Positions 1 through 6,448 of a stretch of DNA of 6,471 nt are shown in pieces. The position numbers were made by a program, and so were the translations under genes. Below the pieces are notes generated by a model. The model was not told where the DNA came from, did not search any database, and was given only the letters and a program-made list of their open reading frames with translations. This DNA comes from Endomicrobiia bacterium. Lineage in GTDB: Bacteria; Elusimicrobiota; Endomicrobiia; Endomicrobiales; Endomicrobiaceae. Positions within the stretch are counted from its first letter, which is position 1; each line of letters opens with the position of its first letter. The stretch lies in contig BNVZ01000074.1 in assembly GCA_025998475.1 (NCBI GenBank), forward strand, positions 1 to 6,471, read 5' to 3'.

Positions 1-127
1 ATTCTCTGTACTCAATTTTCTCTTTGCTCACCTACTTGCCATATCTTTTCTTACTCCCGACTATCCTTTGTTTTATCAAATGCTTTCTTTACTCCCATTA
101 ATACTAAACCCATTCCACCCGACCCGC
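1..127 (-). pseudogene. IS5-type transposase N-terminal fragment, partial at window edge
   Basis: Read on the minus strand this stretch is nearly identical to 1271-1397 of the IS5-type element further right, with about half a dozen mismatches; position x pairs with 1398-x. It encodes the same peptide GMGLVLMGVKKAFDKTKDSRE followed by a stop. In the larger copy this is the transposase N-terminus (GVKKxxFDKM-like start of the IS5/DDE_Tnp_4 group). Similarity stops sharply at 127/128, and the 65 bases that form the left IS end in the other copy are missing here. The fragment therefore lost its 5' end and terminal repeat. It may continue left of the window. The open frame runs on upstream of the breakpoint (to about 251) but that part is not IS sequence and I do not recognise it. 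Confidence 0.7.
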
Positions 128-540
128 CTGATAAGACAAGACCATTATCGTTTTTGGGTGTACCGTCTGCATCAAAAAGCTTGCAAAAATAGACTAGGAC
201 TAACAAAGTTTTTTCAATATTTGTGGATTTATACAAACATTTATTTTGCAACAGTATCTAGAATGTGAACGATAATTAACAACTATTAAAGTTATATACT
301 ACGATAATCTAAATTATTTATATTTATAAATATAAATTTCATTAAAGATAATAATTAACTTTAATGTTTATAACTTATTAATAATCTCTTGTACATAACA
401 TAATATATATTATCGGACGTTAAAAAATAACACAAATGCATTGGTCTCGTAGCCGTAATTTTTCATGTCCATTTAAGTTTGGTGTAAAATTTTCTGTTTC
501 CTGTCATCCTTTTTTAACAAAAGCTTATCTTTTCATTTGT
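128..540. other. AT-rich intergenic stretch without recognisable gene
   Basis: No reading frame here resembles a protein I know. The frame read on the minus strand through 128-250 (contains FDADGTPKNDNG) is open and joined to the IS5 fragment at 127/128, so it could be the tail of a disrupted gene, but nothing confirms it. From about 270 to 420 the sequence is almost pure A+T and contains a palindrome described separately. No tRNA-like or rRNA-like segment was seen. Confidence 0.5.
285..365. repeat. Nested AT-rich dyad with 22-bp perfect palindrome
   Basis: Positions 316-337 form a perfect palindrome of 22 A/T bases centred between 326 and 327. It is flanked by a second, almost concentric inverted repeat: ATTAAAGTTA at 285-294 and its exact complement TAACTTTAAT at 356-365. 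The arrangement could extrude as an AT-only hairpin, or mark a former element end or a bidirectional terminator. In such AT-rich DNA short palindromes are cheap, so function is not claimed. Confidence 0.55.
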
Positions 541-560
541 TACTGTGCAACTTAAAAGGT
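541..560 (+). repeat. Possible IS630-type element end
   Basis: The sequence TACTGTGCAACTTAAAAGG starts with TA and lies downstream of the 3' end of the minus-strand IS630-type transposase remnant, where the element's end should be. IS630/Tc1-type elements insert at TA. Related words (GTGCAAYTT) recur at 790-802 (inverted), 861 and 960. No matching complete partner end at the expected distance was found, so this is a tentative end. Confidence 0.35.
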
Positions 561-654
561 TGTAGCACATATACAAGGGATTAGTTCAAAAATAGTACAA
601 GTACACTGCATCATTGGACTTACCTTGCAAGAGAAATGCGCTGCTTTAACTTTA

Positions 655-804
655 AGACTTTTATTAACCTTTCACGAAAATCTTCAGTAATGCTCATGTA
701 GGATTTAAGTCCGGCAAATATAGTGATAAATATAAAAGTTTACAATTGGCCTTTTCTGTTATCTCTTCTACGCACTTACCCTTTATCACTTGAAGTTGCA
801 CCAT
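655..804 (-). pseudogene. IS630-family transposase, C-terminal catalytic remnant
   Basis: On the minus strand, 804-694 reads as an uninterrupted stretch that contains VEEITEKANCKLLYLSLY and then LPDLNPT, followed by a TGA. This matches the end of the IS630-family DDE domain, whose hallmark is LPPYSPDLNPIE with the catalytic Glu after NP. The stop falls next to that Glu position. Past the stop the frame continues as ALLKIFVKG (compare WxxLKxxxK in the family) before more stops. Upstream, GATGGTGCAACTT (minus strand) is probably the remnant of the DNAxxH motif holding the second catalytic Asp; the frame is lost there. The N-terminal half is not recognisable. The gene is dead. Confidence 0.65.
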
Positions 805-975
805 CTCGCATCTTAAGGAGGTGAGCATATACTCCCTTCATACATCTTCTTATTCTTTACGGTGCAATTTCAAACGATTTGGTTATAGTAGTTTTAGAGA
901 TAATTTAAAAAAATTTATAGGATTCTGTGTCAAGTCTGGGTAACCACATATCTTGTCTTGGTGCAACTTCAAACG
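790..975. repeat. Short dispersed repeat GGTGCAAYTTCAAACG (three copies, both orientations)
   Basis: Direct copies lie at 861-876 and 960-975, 99 bases apart and differing by one base (T/C). The first 13 bases also occur inverted and exact at 790-802. A looser relative is at 544-556. The inverted copy overlaps the decayed IS630-type transposase, so part of the repeat may be coding in origin. The copies could be terminal repeats of decayed small elements or duplicated pseudogene sequence. Confidence 0.5.
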
Positions 976-1205
976 TTCAGGACATTTGTAAGGACACAGA
1001 CGTTGCTTTAAAATCTAAGCAACATCTGCATTTCCCTTGATATTCTATGTATCGTTTTGGGTTTCTCTAAAAACTCATTCTATCGTTCTTCACCCCCCCC
1101 TCCCCCCGATCTTGCGGTTGGGGCATTGCGGTGGATTTAGTAAAAAAGAATCTCTTGTCGAGGAAATGAAAAAACATAAGCAAAATAGATTGGATTTATG
1201 AAATA
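805..1205. other. Non-coding stretch, probably decayed mobile DNA
   Basis: All six frames are broken at short intervals. Since the IS630-type remnant points in from the left and its N-terminal half should lie here on the minus strand, this is likely the eroded remainder of that element, cut off by the IS5 insertion at 1206. That is inference from position; I could not align any motif. The two GGTGCAAYTTCAAACG copies and a C8-T-C6 tract at 1093-1107 are the only distinct structures. Confidence 0.4.
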
Positions 1206-1222
1206 GACCTCTTAATAACTAA
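1206..1222 (+). repeat. Left terminal inverted repeat of the IS5-type element
   Basis: GACCTCTTAATAACTAA pairs with the right end at 2246-2263. It is preceded by TA (1204-1205), the presumed target duplication. Confidence 0.8.
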
Positions 1223-1424
1223 CATATAAAAGTACAATTAGAAGTACTATGAAACAGAAAAAGAAAGCATGCGGGTCAGATGGAATGGGTTTAGTATTAA
1301 TGGGAGTAAAGAAAGCATTTGACAAAACAAAGGATAGCAGGGAGTAAGAAAAGATATGGCAAGTAGGTGAGCAAAGAGAAAATTGAGTACAGAGAATATT
1401 GTAAAGATGATGTTTGAATACTTT

Positions 1425-1637
1425 AGGGCAATACCTAAACATATTGTCACAAGAGACAGCTACAATGTCAGCAAAAGTTGTGGATATAAACATAGGGTAT
1501 TAGGGCATAATTATCGTAGGAGATAGTTACAATGTCAGTGAAAGTTGTGCGTATATAGGGCGATAGATTATTCGGACATATTATCACAAGAGACAGCTAC
1601 AATGTCAGCAAAAGTTGTGGATATAAACATAGAGTAT
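1425..1637 (+). repeat. Tandem triplication inside the transposase (helix-turn-helix region)
   Basis: Three head-to-tail units each begin with AGGGCRATA or AGGGCATAA: 1425-1501, 1502-1556 and 1557 to about 1637. Units 1 and 3 share 49 identical bases (1447-1495 and 1584-1632). Unit 2 is shorter and diverged but keeps TACAATGTCAGYRAAAGTTG. Each encodes the peptide word YNVSKSCGYKH or a derivative, so the repeat is a duplicated piece of coding sequence, not a CRISPR or regulatory array. Confidence 0.85.
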
Positions 1638-1774
1638 GCACAAGAAGCATTAATGAGTAGTGGGGAAAATACTAGAGGGAATAGGTATTGATAAACAAAG
1701 CGCTAGAAGTAGAAGTAGCAGTGATTATGCTAGAGATTGACACAAAGACTTCAAAAACAGCGAAAGTGGCGAAA

Positions 1775-1883
1775 GCGAAAAGAATAATAGACATACAATA
1801 ACCGTTGATAGTAGTTAAATCAAAAGTGGTTTAGCGAAAAGAATAAGAGACATACAATAACCGTTGGTAGTAGTTAAATTAAA
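1775..1883 (+). repeat. 59-bp tandem duplication in the transposase pseudogene
   Basis: Bases 1775-1824 and 1834-1883 match at 47 of 50 positions with a 59-base offset; weaker similarity extends upstream to about 1761. Both copies encode the RHTITV segment and both carry the same TAA stop shortly after it, so the duplication probably arose after that stop had already appeared. Confidence 0.85.
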
Positions 1884-2245
1884 GGCAAGCAAGTAATATG
1901 CACAGCGATTGATAGGGCAAGGAGCACGATTTTGGTTTATTTTAGTAGGCATGTATTTATGCAAAGAAAGACAATAAGATACATGGCAAATACAATTTAG
2001 GAGGACTTGACAGAATGCATACAAACACACTAGTTCTAAAAAAAGAGATCAAAGAAACACCCACTGACAAAAGAAGATAAAGAGTTAAATAGGGAGATTT
2101 CATCAAAAAGGATTATAGTGGAAAATATCAAAAGTATTTGTTAAAAGGTTCAAAATAGTCTAAAGAATAGATAAGTAATAGCAAAAGACGCTTTGGACTG
2201 CGATTTAACTTGGGTTTCAGGTATTTGTATTCTTGAATTTAATAC

Positions 2246-2263
2246 TTAGTTATGCAAGAGGTC
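2246..2263 (-). repeat. Right terminal inverted repeat of the IS5-type element
   Basis: TTAGTTATGCAAGAGGTC is the inverted partner of 1206-1222 and is followed by TA (2264-2265). It overlaps the last codons of the transposase remnant, which is usual for compact IS elements. Confidence 0.8.
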
Positions 2264-2285
2264 TAATGTTATTTTCTGTGACGAA

Positions 2286-2940
2286 ATGACTAAAAACAAT
2301 ATCAGGAAAAGTTGACAAGAGTCATAGGTTTTAGAGACACTAAGGATACTAGGATTGAGCGAAGTAATTGTTTTGGCAGGGTCTTTTGTTCTTATTGGCA
2401 GGAATTGCAATATTTTAATTATGCGTCAGCTTGGAGAAATGGATACGGAAGAACCTATTGTGGGATCTTTCAGTTATTTTGCATATAAATGTTGGGGAGA
2501 GTTCCCGGAATTTTTAGCTGGTTGGAATTGTTGGATTTTGTACGTTATGATAGGCATAACGGAATTAACTGCCGTAGCAGCTTATACTCATGGAGCTACC
2601 ATTAAAAACTTATGGCAGGACAGGCAACAACAACTGTTGGCTCGCATGCAGTAGACCCGCTTTTTAGCGGTTTTTTCGCGCATGGTAGCATTTAGGGGGG
2701 GGTCTTATACTGTAATAATTTTTGCTTTCGGCGGACCTGAGCTTATAGGAATTGCAGCAGCAGAAACATCAGATCCTCAAAAAACCATAAGCTATCAAGC
2801 AAGTCGTATTTCGTATTTTGATTTTTTATATAGGCCCTGTTGCAATGTTTTTAGCATTAGACATCCCGCACAACTTAAGTATTAAATTCATGGAATCCTA
2901 TACTTTAATTTTAGCTAACCACCAAAGTGCAGGTGTATAA
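2286..2940 (+). pseudogene. Amino-acid permease pseudogene (APC superfamily, AroP/PheP-like)
   Basis: The intact family is a roughly 450-residue, 12-helix inner-membrane proton symporter for aromatic or other neutral amino acids. The ATG at 2286 begins MTKNNIRKS, in frame with two early stops; this resembles the RGLKxRHI start. The GGAIGTGLF helix is deleted. Helix 2 follows (LGLSEVIVLAGSFVLIG, with LLAGIAIF readable in another frame at 2392-2415), then IMRQLGEMDTEEPIVGSFSY and FLAGWNCWILYVMIGITELT, very close to AroP. About 60 residues are then missing. Three more frames carry the rest: HAVDPLFSGFFAHGS, then after a run of eight G (2695-2702) YTVIIFAFGGPELIGIAAAE, then from 2791 AIKQVVFRILIFYIGPVAMF and MESYTLILANHQSAGV before a stop at 2938-2940. 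The C-terminal half is absent. Substrate cannot be assigned. Confidence 0.9.
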
Positions 2941-2949
2941 GCCTTTTTT

Positions 2950-5900
2950 TTATAAACTAATACAACTTTCAATATTCTGCAATTCTTCGTATGAATCGTA
3001 AGCTCTTAAGTAGGCCATAGCCTTTTCAAGATTTGTTAATATTGAGCATCCGCACCTAACTGCTGTTTTTCTTATCTCTGAGTTATTACTAAGCTCATCA
3101 ACACTTAAATTTTTATTTATATTTATTACAAAATCTACTTTTCCCTCGACTATAATATCCACAGCTCGAGGATTTCGATTCCAGTGGACAATATTGACTT
3201 TGTATCCCCTCTCTTCAAGATATCTCGCAGTTCCTTTGGTTGCATAAACAGGAACTTCTAATTTATAGAGATTATCTACTATTTCCATAAATTTCACTTT
3301 ATCTTTTTCTCTACCGGTACTTAAAAGAATTCCTTTTTTAGGTTTTCTTATCTGTGTTGCATCCATAGAAAGGAGCATTGCATGATTAAATTTTTCACCC
3401 AAACAGCCAACCTCGCCTGTTGAAGCCATCTCTACACCGACAACTGGATCAGCGCCGTCAAGTCTTTGAAAACTAAACATCGATGCTTTAACGCCAACGT
3501 AAGGTATTTCGCTTTCATCAATTAAAATCTTTTTCACTTTTTCATTATTCATAACTTTACAAGAAAGTTCAGCTAAATTTACATTGGAGACTTTTGAAAT
3601 AAAAGGGAAAGATCTGGAAGCCCTGGCATTACATTCAATAACTTTAACATCATTGTCTTTGGCGATAAACTGTATATTGAAAGGACCATTTAAAACAAGT
3701 CCTTTAATTATTTTTCTTACTATATCTTTTATAACATTTACGGTATGTGTGTATATTTTTTGCGATGGAAATACCATTGTAGCATCTCCACTATGCACAC
3801 CTGCGTTTTCAACATGTTCTGTAACAAGCGAAAGAATTACTTCACCGTCTTTTGCAACACCATCGCACTCGATCTCCTTTGCATCAAGAATAAACTTTGA
3901 AATAACAACAGGGAAATCAGTCGAAATATCTCTTGTAAGCGATAAATAATAATCCAAACTCTGTTTATCGTTTGCAACATTCATAAGAGTTCCCGAAAGA
4001 ACAAAACTTGGGCGAATCAGAACGGGAAACCCTACTTTTTCTATAAACTTTTCTATTTCGGAGACAGAAACAGCCGATGTCCATTCAGGCTGGTCTATAC
4101 CAAGTTTATCGAGCATATTAGAGAATTTTTCTCTATCTTCCGCGCCGTCGACGCTCTTCTGGCTGTGTCCCAAAATATTTACTTTCGCTTCGCTTAGAGG
4201 CTGAATTAAATTATTAGGGTTTTGCCCTCCCATACAGGCAATCACACCTTTTGGATCTTCAATATCTATAATATCCAATACTCTTTCTGAGGACAACTCT
4301 TCAAAGTAAAGTCTGTCGGAAGCACTGTAATCTGTTGAAACTGTTTCAGGATTGCAATTAATAATAACGCTGTCATTCTTTTTATTCTTAAAATAACTGC
4401 TTGTCATAACTGAACACCAATCAAACTCCAAACTACTTCCTATACGGTAGCTTCCGCTTCCTAAAGTTATAACGCTCTTTGCATTTTTTTTGGCGGATAA
4501 ATCGCTGTGCATGCCGTCATATGTAAGATACAAATAGTTAGATTTCGTAGGATATTCCGAAGATGTCGTATCTATCTGTTTTACAACAGGTAAAATTCCA
4601 AGTTTTTTCCTTAATTTTCTTATTCCAAAAGATAAACTTCTTATCTGTCTAATACTAAGTTTTATTTTGCTATCTAAGCACGCTAAAAGAAATATTTTTG
4701 TAAGTTGAAAATCCGAAAAACCTTTCGATTTTAAACGTTGTAGATGTTCTTTAGGAATTTGTTTAAAAACACTACATACATCAGTTGCCGTGAAATTATC
4801 TTTAATTTCTTTTTGCTTAAAGAAATTAAATAATTCAGTTTCAAAATTCACAAGATATAAAATATGCGATAAAAACCAATAATCTATTTTTGTTTTATCG
4901 TACACGTATTCTAAAGATTTTCCTCTTTTAAAAATTTCATAAACAGCAAAAACTCTTAAATTTGTTGGTGAAAAAAGTTCCTTTTCAAGATCGTTATCCG
5001 AAGCATTGCTAAAAACATTTGCAGTTATCCCATCTTCGTTTTCGTTAACCATTCTCAATGCTTTCTGCATAACTTCGCAGAAATTTCTTCCTATCGCCAT
5101 AACTTCACCTACTGATTTCATCTGTGTACCAAGATTTTTTGAGACTCCACTGAACTTATTTAGGTCCCAGCGTGGAACTTTCAAAGTAACATAATCAAGA
5201 GATGGTTCGTAAAACGCCGAAGTGGTTCCTGTAACAGGGTTTTTAAGTTCAAGCAAGTCGAAACCTATAACTATTTTTGCGGCTATATAAGCAATAGGAT
5301 AACCTGTAGCCTTACTTGCCAAAGCACTTGAGCGTGATAATCTTGCATTAATTTCAATTACGTAGAAACCGTACTCTTTAGGATTTAAAGCATACTGCAC
5401 ATTACATTCACCGACGATACCTACATTTTGCGCAATCTTAATTGCGGTATCTCTTAACATATTATTTTCAGTATTGTTGATAGTCTGGCAAGGCGCAATA
5501 ACTATGGAATCGCCTGTATGGATTCCCATAGGATCAAAATTTTCCATGTTGCATATAGTTATTGTATTTCCTGTCTTATCGCGCATTACTTCATATTCTA
5601 TTTCTTTCCAACCGTGAAGAGATTTTTCAATTAATACCTGAGGAGAAGTCATAAGGGCAGCTTGTGTAAGTTTCCTCAATTCTGCTGAAGTTTTTGCAAG
5701 ACCCGAACCAAGACCGCCAAGAGCAAAAGCAGATCTAGTTATAACAGGATAACCTATTCTTTCCGCAGTTTTCAAAGCCTCTTCCGTTGTGGAAACAGCA
5801 TGACTTTTTGCTATTGGAACATTTATTGATTTCATCTTTTGCGCAAACATTTCTCTATCTTCGGACAATTCAAGAGCATCAACTTGAGTTCCTAAAACTT

Positions 5901-6261
5901 TAACGTTGTATTTCTTTAAAACTCCACTTTTTTCTAACGATATAACACAGTTTAAAGAAGTTTGACCGCCAAAGCTTGAAATGATTGCCGCAGGTTTTTC
6001 GATTTTAATAATCTTTTCAACCCAAAAAGGAGTTATTGGATATAAATACACTTTTTTATTCAATCCTTTATTAGTCTGTACTGAAGCAATATTAGGATTG
6101 ATAATTACAACCTCAAGACCTTCTTCTTCTAAAGCTTTTACAGCCTGAGAGCCCGAATAATCAAATTCGCCAGCCTGCCCTATAGACAAGGCTCCCGAAC
6201 CTAAAAGAATCACTTTCTGTTTTTTACCGTTTTTGGGTAATAAAAAACTTAAAATTGGCAT
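2950..6261 (-). CDS. carB: Carbamoyl-phosphate synthase large subunit, CAD-like form
   Basis: CarB makes carbamoyl phosphate from bicarbonate, ammonia (from glutamine via CarA) and two ATP, feeding pyrimidine and arginine synthesis in the cytoplasm. The protein is 1103 residues from the ATG at 6261. A TTG start at 6321 would add 20 residues (MLMACLGGDS...) with no family counterpart and would overlap the IS200-type fragment, so the ATG is preferred; upstream AAAGAGA is a weak ribosome site. Order: pre-ATP-grasp (GSGALSIGQAGEFDYSG, 21-37), first ATP-grasp (R136, R176, H248, Q289, E303, N305, R307), helical oligomerisation region (about 420-580), second Rossmann-like part (GSGSYRIGSSLEFDW, 601-615), second ATP-grasp (R710, R750, H823, Q864, E876, N878, R880), and C-terminal MGS-like allosteric domain (about 975-1085). 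All catalytic residues looked for are present. YRIGSSLEFDW, MGGQNPNN and GVHSGDATMV resemble animal CAD and Bacteroidetes CarB more than E. coli CarB. No carA is visible, and no clear terminator follows the stop codon. Confidence 0.96.
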   Translation of the reverse strand: MPILSFLLPKNGKKQKVILLGSGALSIGQAGEFDYSGSQAVKALEEEGLEVVIINPNIASVQTNKGLNKKVYLYPITPFWVEKIIKIEKPAAIISSFGGQTSLNCVISLEKSGVLKKYNVKVLGTQVDALELSEDREMFAQKMKSINVPIAKSHAVSTTEEALKTAERIGYPVITRSAFALGGLGSGLAKTSAELRKLTQAALMTSPQVLIEKSLHGWKEIEYEVMRDKTGNTITICNMENFDPMGIHTGDSIVIAPCQTINNTENNMLRDTAIKIAQNVGIVGECNVQYALNPKEYGFYVIEINARLSRSSALASKATGYPIAYIAAKIVIGFDLLELKNPVTGTTSAFYEPSLDYVTLKVPRWDLNKFSGVSKNLGTQMKSVGEVMAIGRNFCEVMQKALRMVNENEDGITANVFSNASDNDLEKELFSPTNLRVFAVYEIFKRGKSLEYVYDKTKIDYWFLSHILYLVNFETELFNFFKQKEIKDNFTATDVCSVFKQIPKEHLQRLKSKGFSDFQLTKIFLLACLDSKIKLSIRQIRSLSFGIRKLRKKLGILPVVKQIDTTSSEYPTKSNYLYLTYDGMHSDLSAKKNAKSVITLGSGSYRIGSSLEFDWCSVMTSSYFKNKKNDSVIINCNPETVSTDYSASDRLYFEELSSERVLDIIDIEDPKGVIACMGGQNPNNLIQPLSEAKVNILGHSQKSVDGAEDREKFSNMLDKLGIDQPEWTSAVSVSEIEKFIEKVGFPVLIRPSFVLSGTLMNVANDKQSLDYYLSLTRDISTDFPVVISKFILDAKEIECDGVAKDGEVILSLVTEHVENAGVHSGDATMVFPSQKIYTHTVNVIKDIVRKIIKGLVLNGPFNIQFIAKDNDVKVIECNARASRSFPFISKVSNVNLAELSCKVMNNEKVKKILIDESEIPYVGVKASMFSFQRLDGADPVVGVEMASTGEVGCLGEKFNHAMLLSMDATQIRKPKKGILLSTGREKDKVKFMEIVDNLYKLEVPVYATKGTARYLEERGYKVNIVHWNRNPRAVDIIVEGKVDFVININKNLSVDELSNNSEIRKTAVRCGCSILTNLEKAMAYLRAYDSYEELQNIESCISL

Positions 6262-6313
6262 GTTTTTTCTCTTTACATATTTAATTGTTAAACTATCGCC
6301 CCCCAAGCAAGCC

Positions 6314-6448
6314 ATGAGCAAACCGCTTAAAGTAGTACAATTAAGCTATGGAAACGCTCGAAAAAGCAGACAGCATAGTGCATATAAGATACACTATCAT
6401 TTTGTAACGCCTAAAAGCATAAGAAAAGCTATATTTGGTAATATTTAG
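6314..6448 (+). pseudogene. IS200/IS605-type TnpA, N-terminal fragment
   Basis: A frame from ATG 6314 reads MSKPLKVVQLSYGN, then ARKSRQHSAYKIHYHFVTP and SIRKAIFGNI before TAG at 6446-6448. The block HSAYKIHYHFVTPxxxRKAIFG matches the first strand of Y1 (HUH) transposases, typically HSVYxxxYHxVxxxKYRRxxL. The HUH motif and catalytic Tyr would lie further on, beyond the stop, and are not found in the 23 bases left. The expected KYR is altered to SIR by what looks like a small deletion. The fragment begins 52 bases from the carB start codon and points away from it. It may be part of a longer decayed element past the right edge. Confidence 0.55.

Larger units (their letters stand above)
1249..2249 (+). 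pseudogene. IS5-family (DDE_Tnp_4 type) transposase pseudogene
   Basis: Stitching frames together recovers the family order. N-terminus: MKQKKKACGSDGMGLVLMGV then KKAFDK. Next AKRKLSTENIVKMMFEYFRA (about 1365-1430), matching the LSxExxxxMxLEYxREYRTY segment. Then a helix-turn-helix-like stretch, TRDSYNVSKSCGYKH, present three times; EYAQEALMSSG (compare WVEDTLIKSG); EVEVAVI at the first catalytic Asp region; KWFSEKNKRHTI; KGKQVICTAIDRARS; MANT at 1983, where the family has ADTGY with the second catalytic Asp and this copy has Asn (AAT 1989-1991). The C-terminal part is KKHPLTKEDKELNREISSKR then IIVEN with the Glu (GAA 2121-2123), then SKRRFGLRFNL and GICILEFN ending in TAG. There are many in-frame stops and at least five frame changes. 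Without the duplications the gene would be about 800 bases, the usual size. It cannot make an active enzyme. Confidence 0.85.
1206..2263 (+). mobile_element. Complete but inactive IS5-family insertion sequence (IS427-like), 1058 bp
   Basis: The left end GACCTCTTAATAACTAA (1206-1222) and the complement of the right end, GACCTCTTGCATAACTAA (2246-2263 on the plus strand), match except for one deleted base and one substitution. Both ends are flanked by TA (1204-1205 and 2264-2265), consistent with the two-base target duplication made by IS427-group members of IS5. One transposase gene fills the interior in the plus direction. The element is longer than its original form because of internal tandem duplications (about 132 and 59 bases). 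It sits 22 bases upstream of the remnant start codon of the permease pseudogene, so its insertion may have cut that gene from its promoter. Confidence 0.8.

Noticed and set aside
1212..1493. 93- and 67-codon frames on the minus strand
   Set aside because: Antisense to the IS5-type transposase remnant; the plus strand explains the sequence.
1425..1637. Possible CRISPR array or regulatory repeats
   Set aside because: Only three units, head to tail without spacers, and they encode a duplicated transposase segment.
1999..2016. GGAGG followed by ATG, as a start of a small gene
   Set aside because: The stretch aligns with the transposase segment around the second catalytic Asp, and the frame after the ATG has a stop within a few codons.
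1815..2030. 71-codon minus-strand frame
   Set aside because: Antisense to the KGKQVICTAIDRARS part of the transposase.
2656..2676. Terminator-like hairpin: CCCGC, loop, GCGG followed by six T
   Set aside because: In the frame beginning at 2642 these bases encode DPLFSGFF of the permease, so the resemblance is explained by former coding sequence; the stem is only four pairs.
2929..2952. T-run after the permease remnant as a shared terminator with carB
   Set aside because: Only a GG/CC pair could form a stem in front of the T-run; on the carB strand the same bases are an A-run with no hairpin.
3584..3949. 121-codon frame on the plus strand
   Set aside because: Lies fully antisense to the second ATP-grasp domain of carB, where protein similarity is strong; a shadow frame.
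5006..5194. 62-codon frame on the plus strand
   Set aside because: Antisense to carB with no recognisable motif.
6262..6321. 20-residue N-terminal extension of CarB from a TTG start
   Set aside because: No family counterpart, rare start codon, and overlap with the TnpA fragment; the ATG at 6261 fits the family better.
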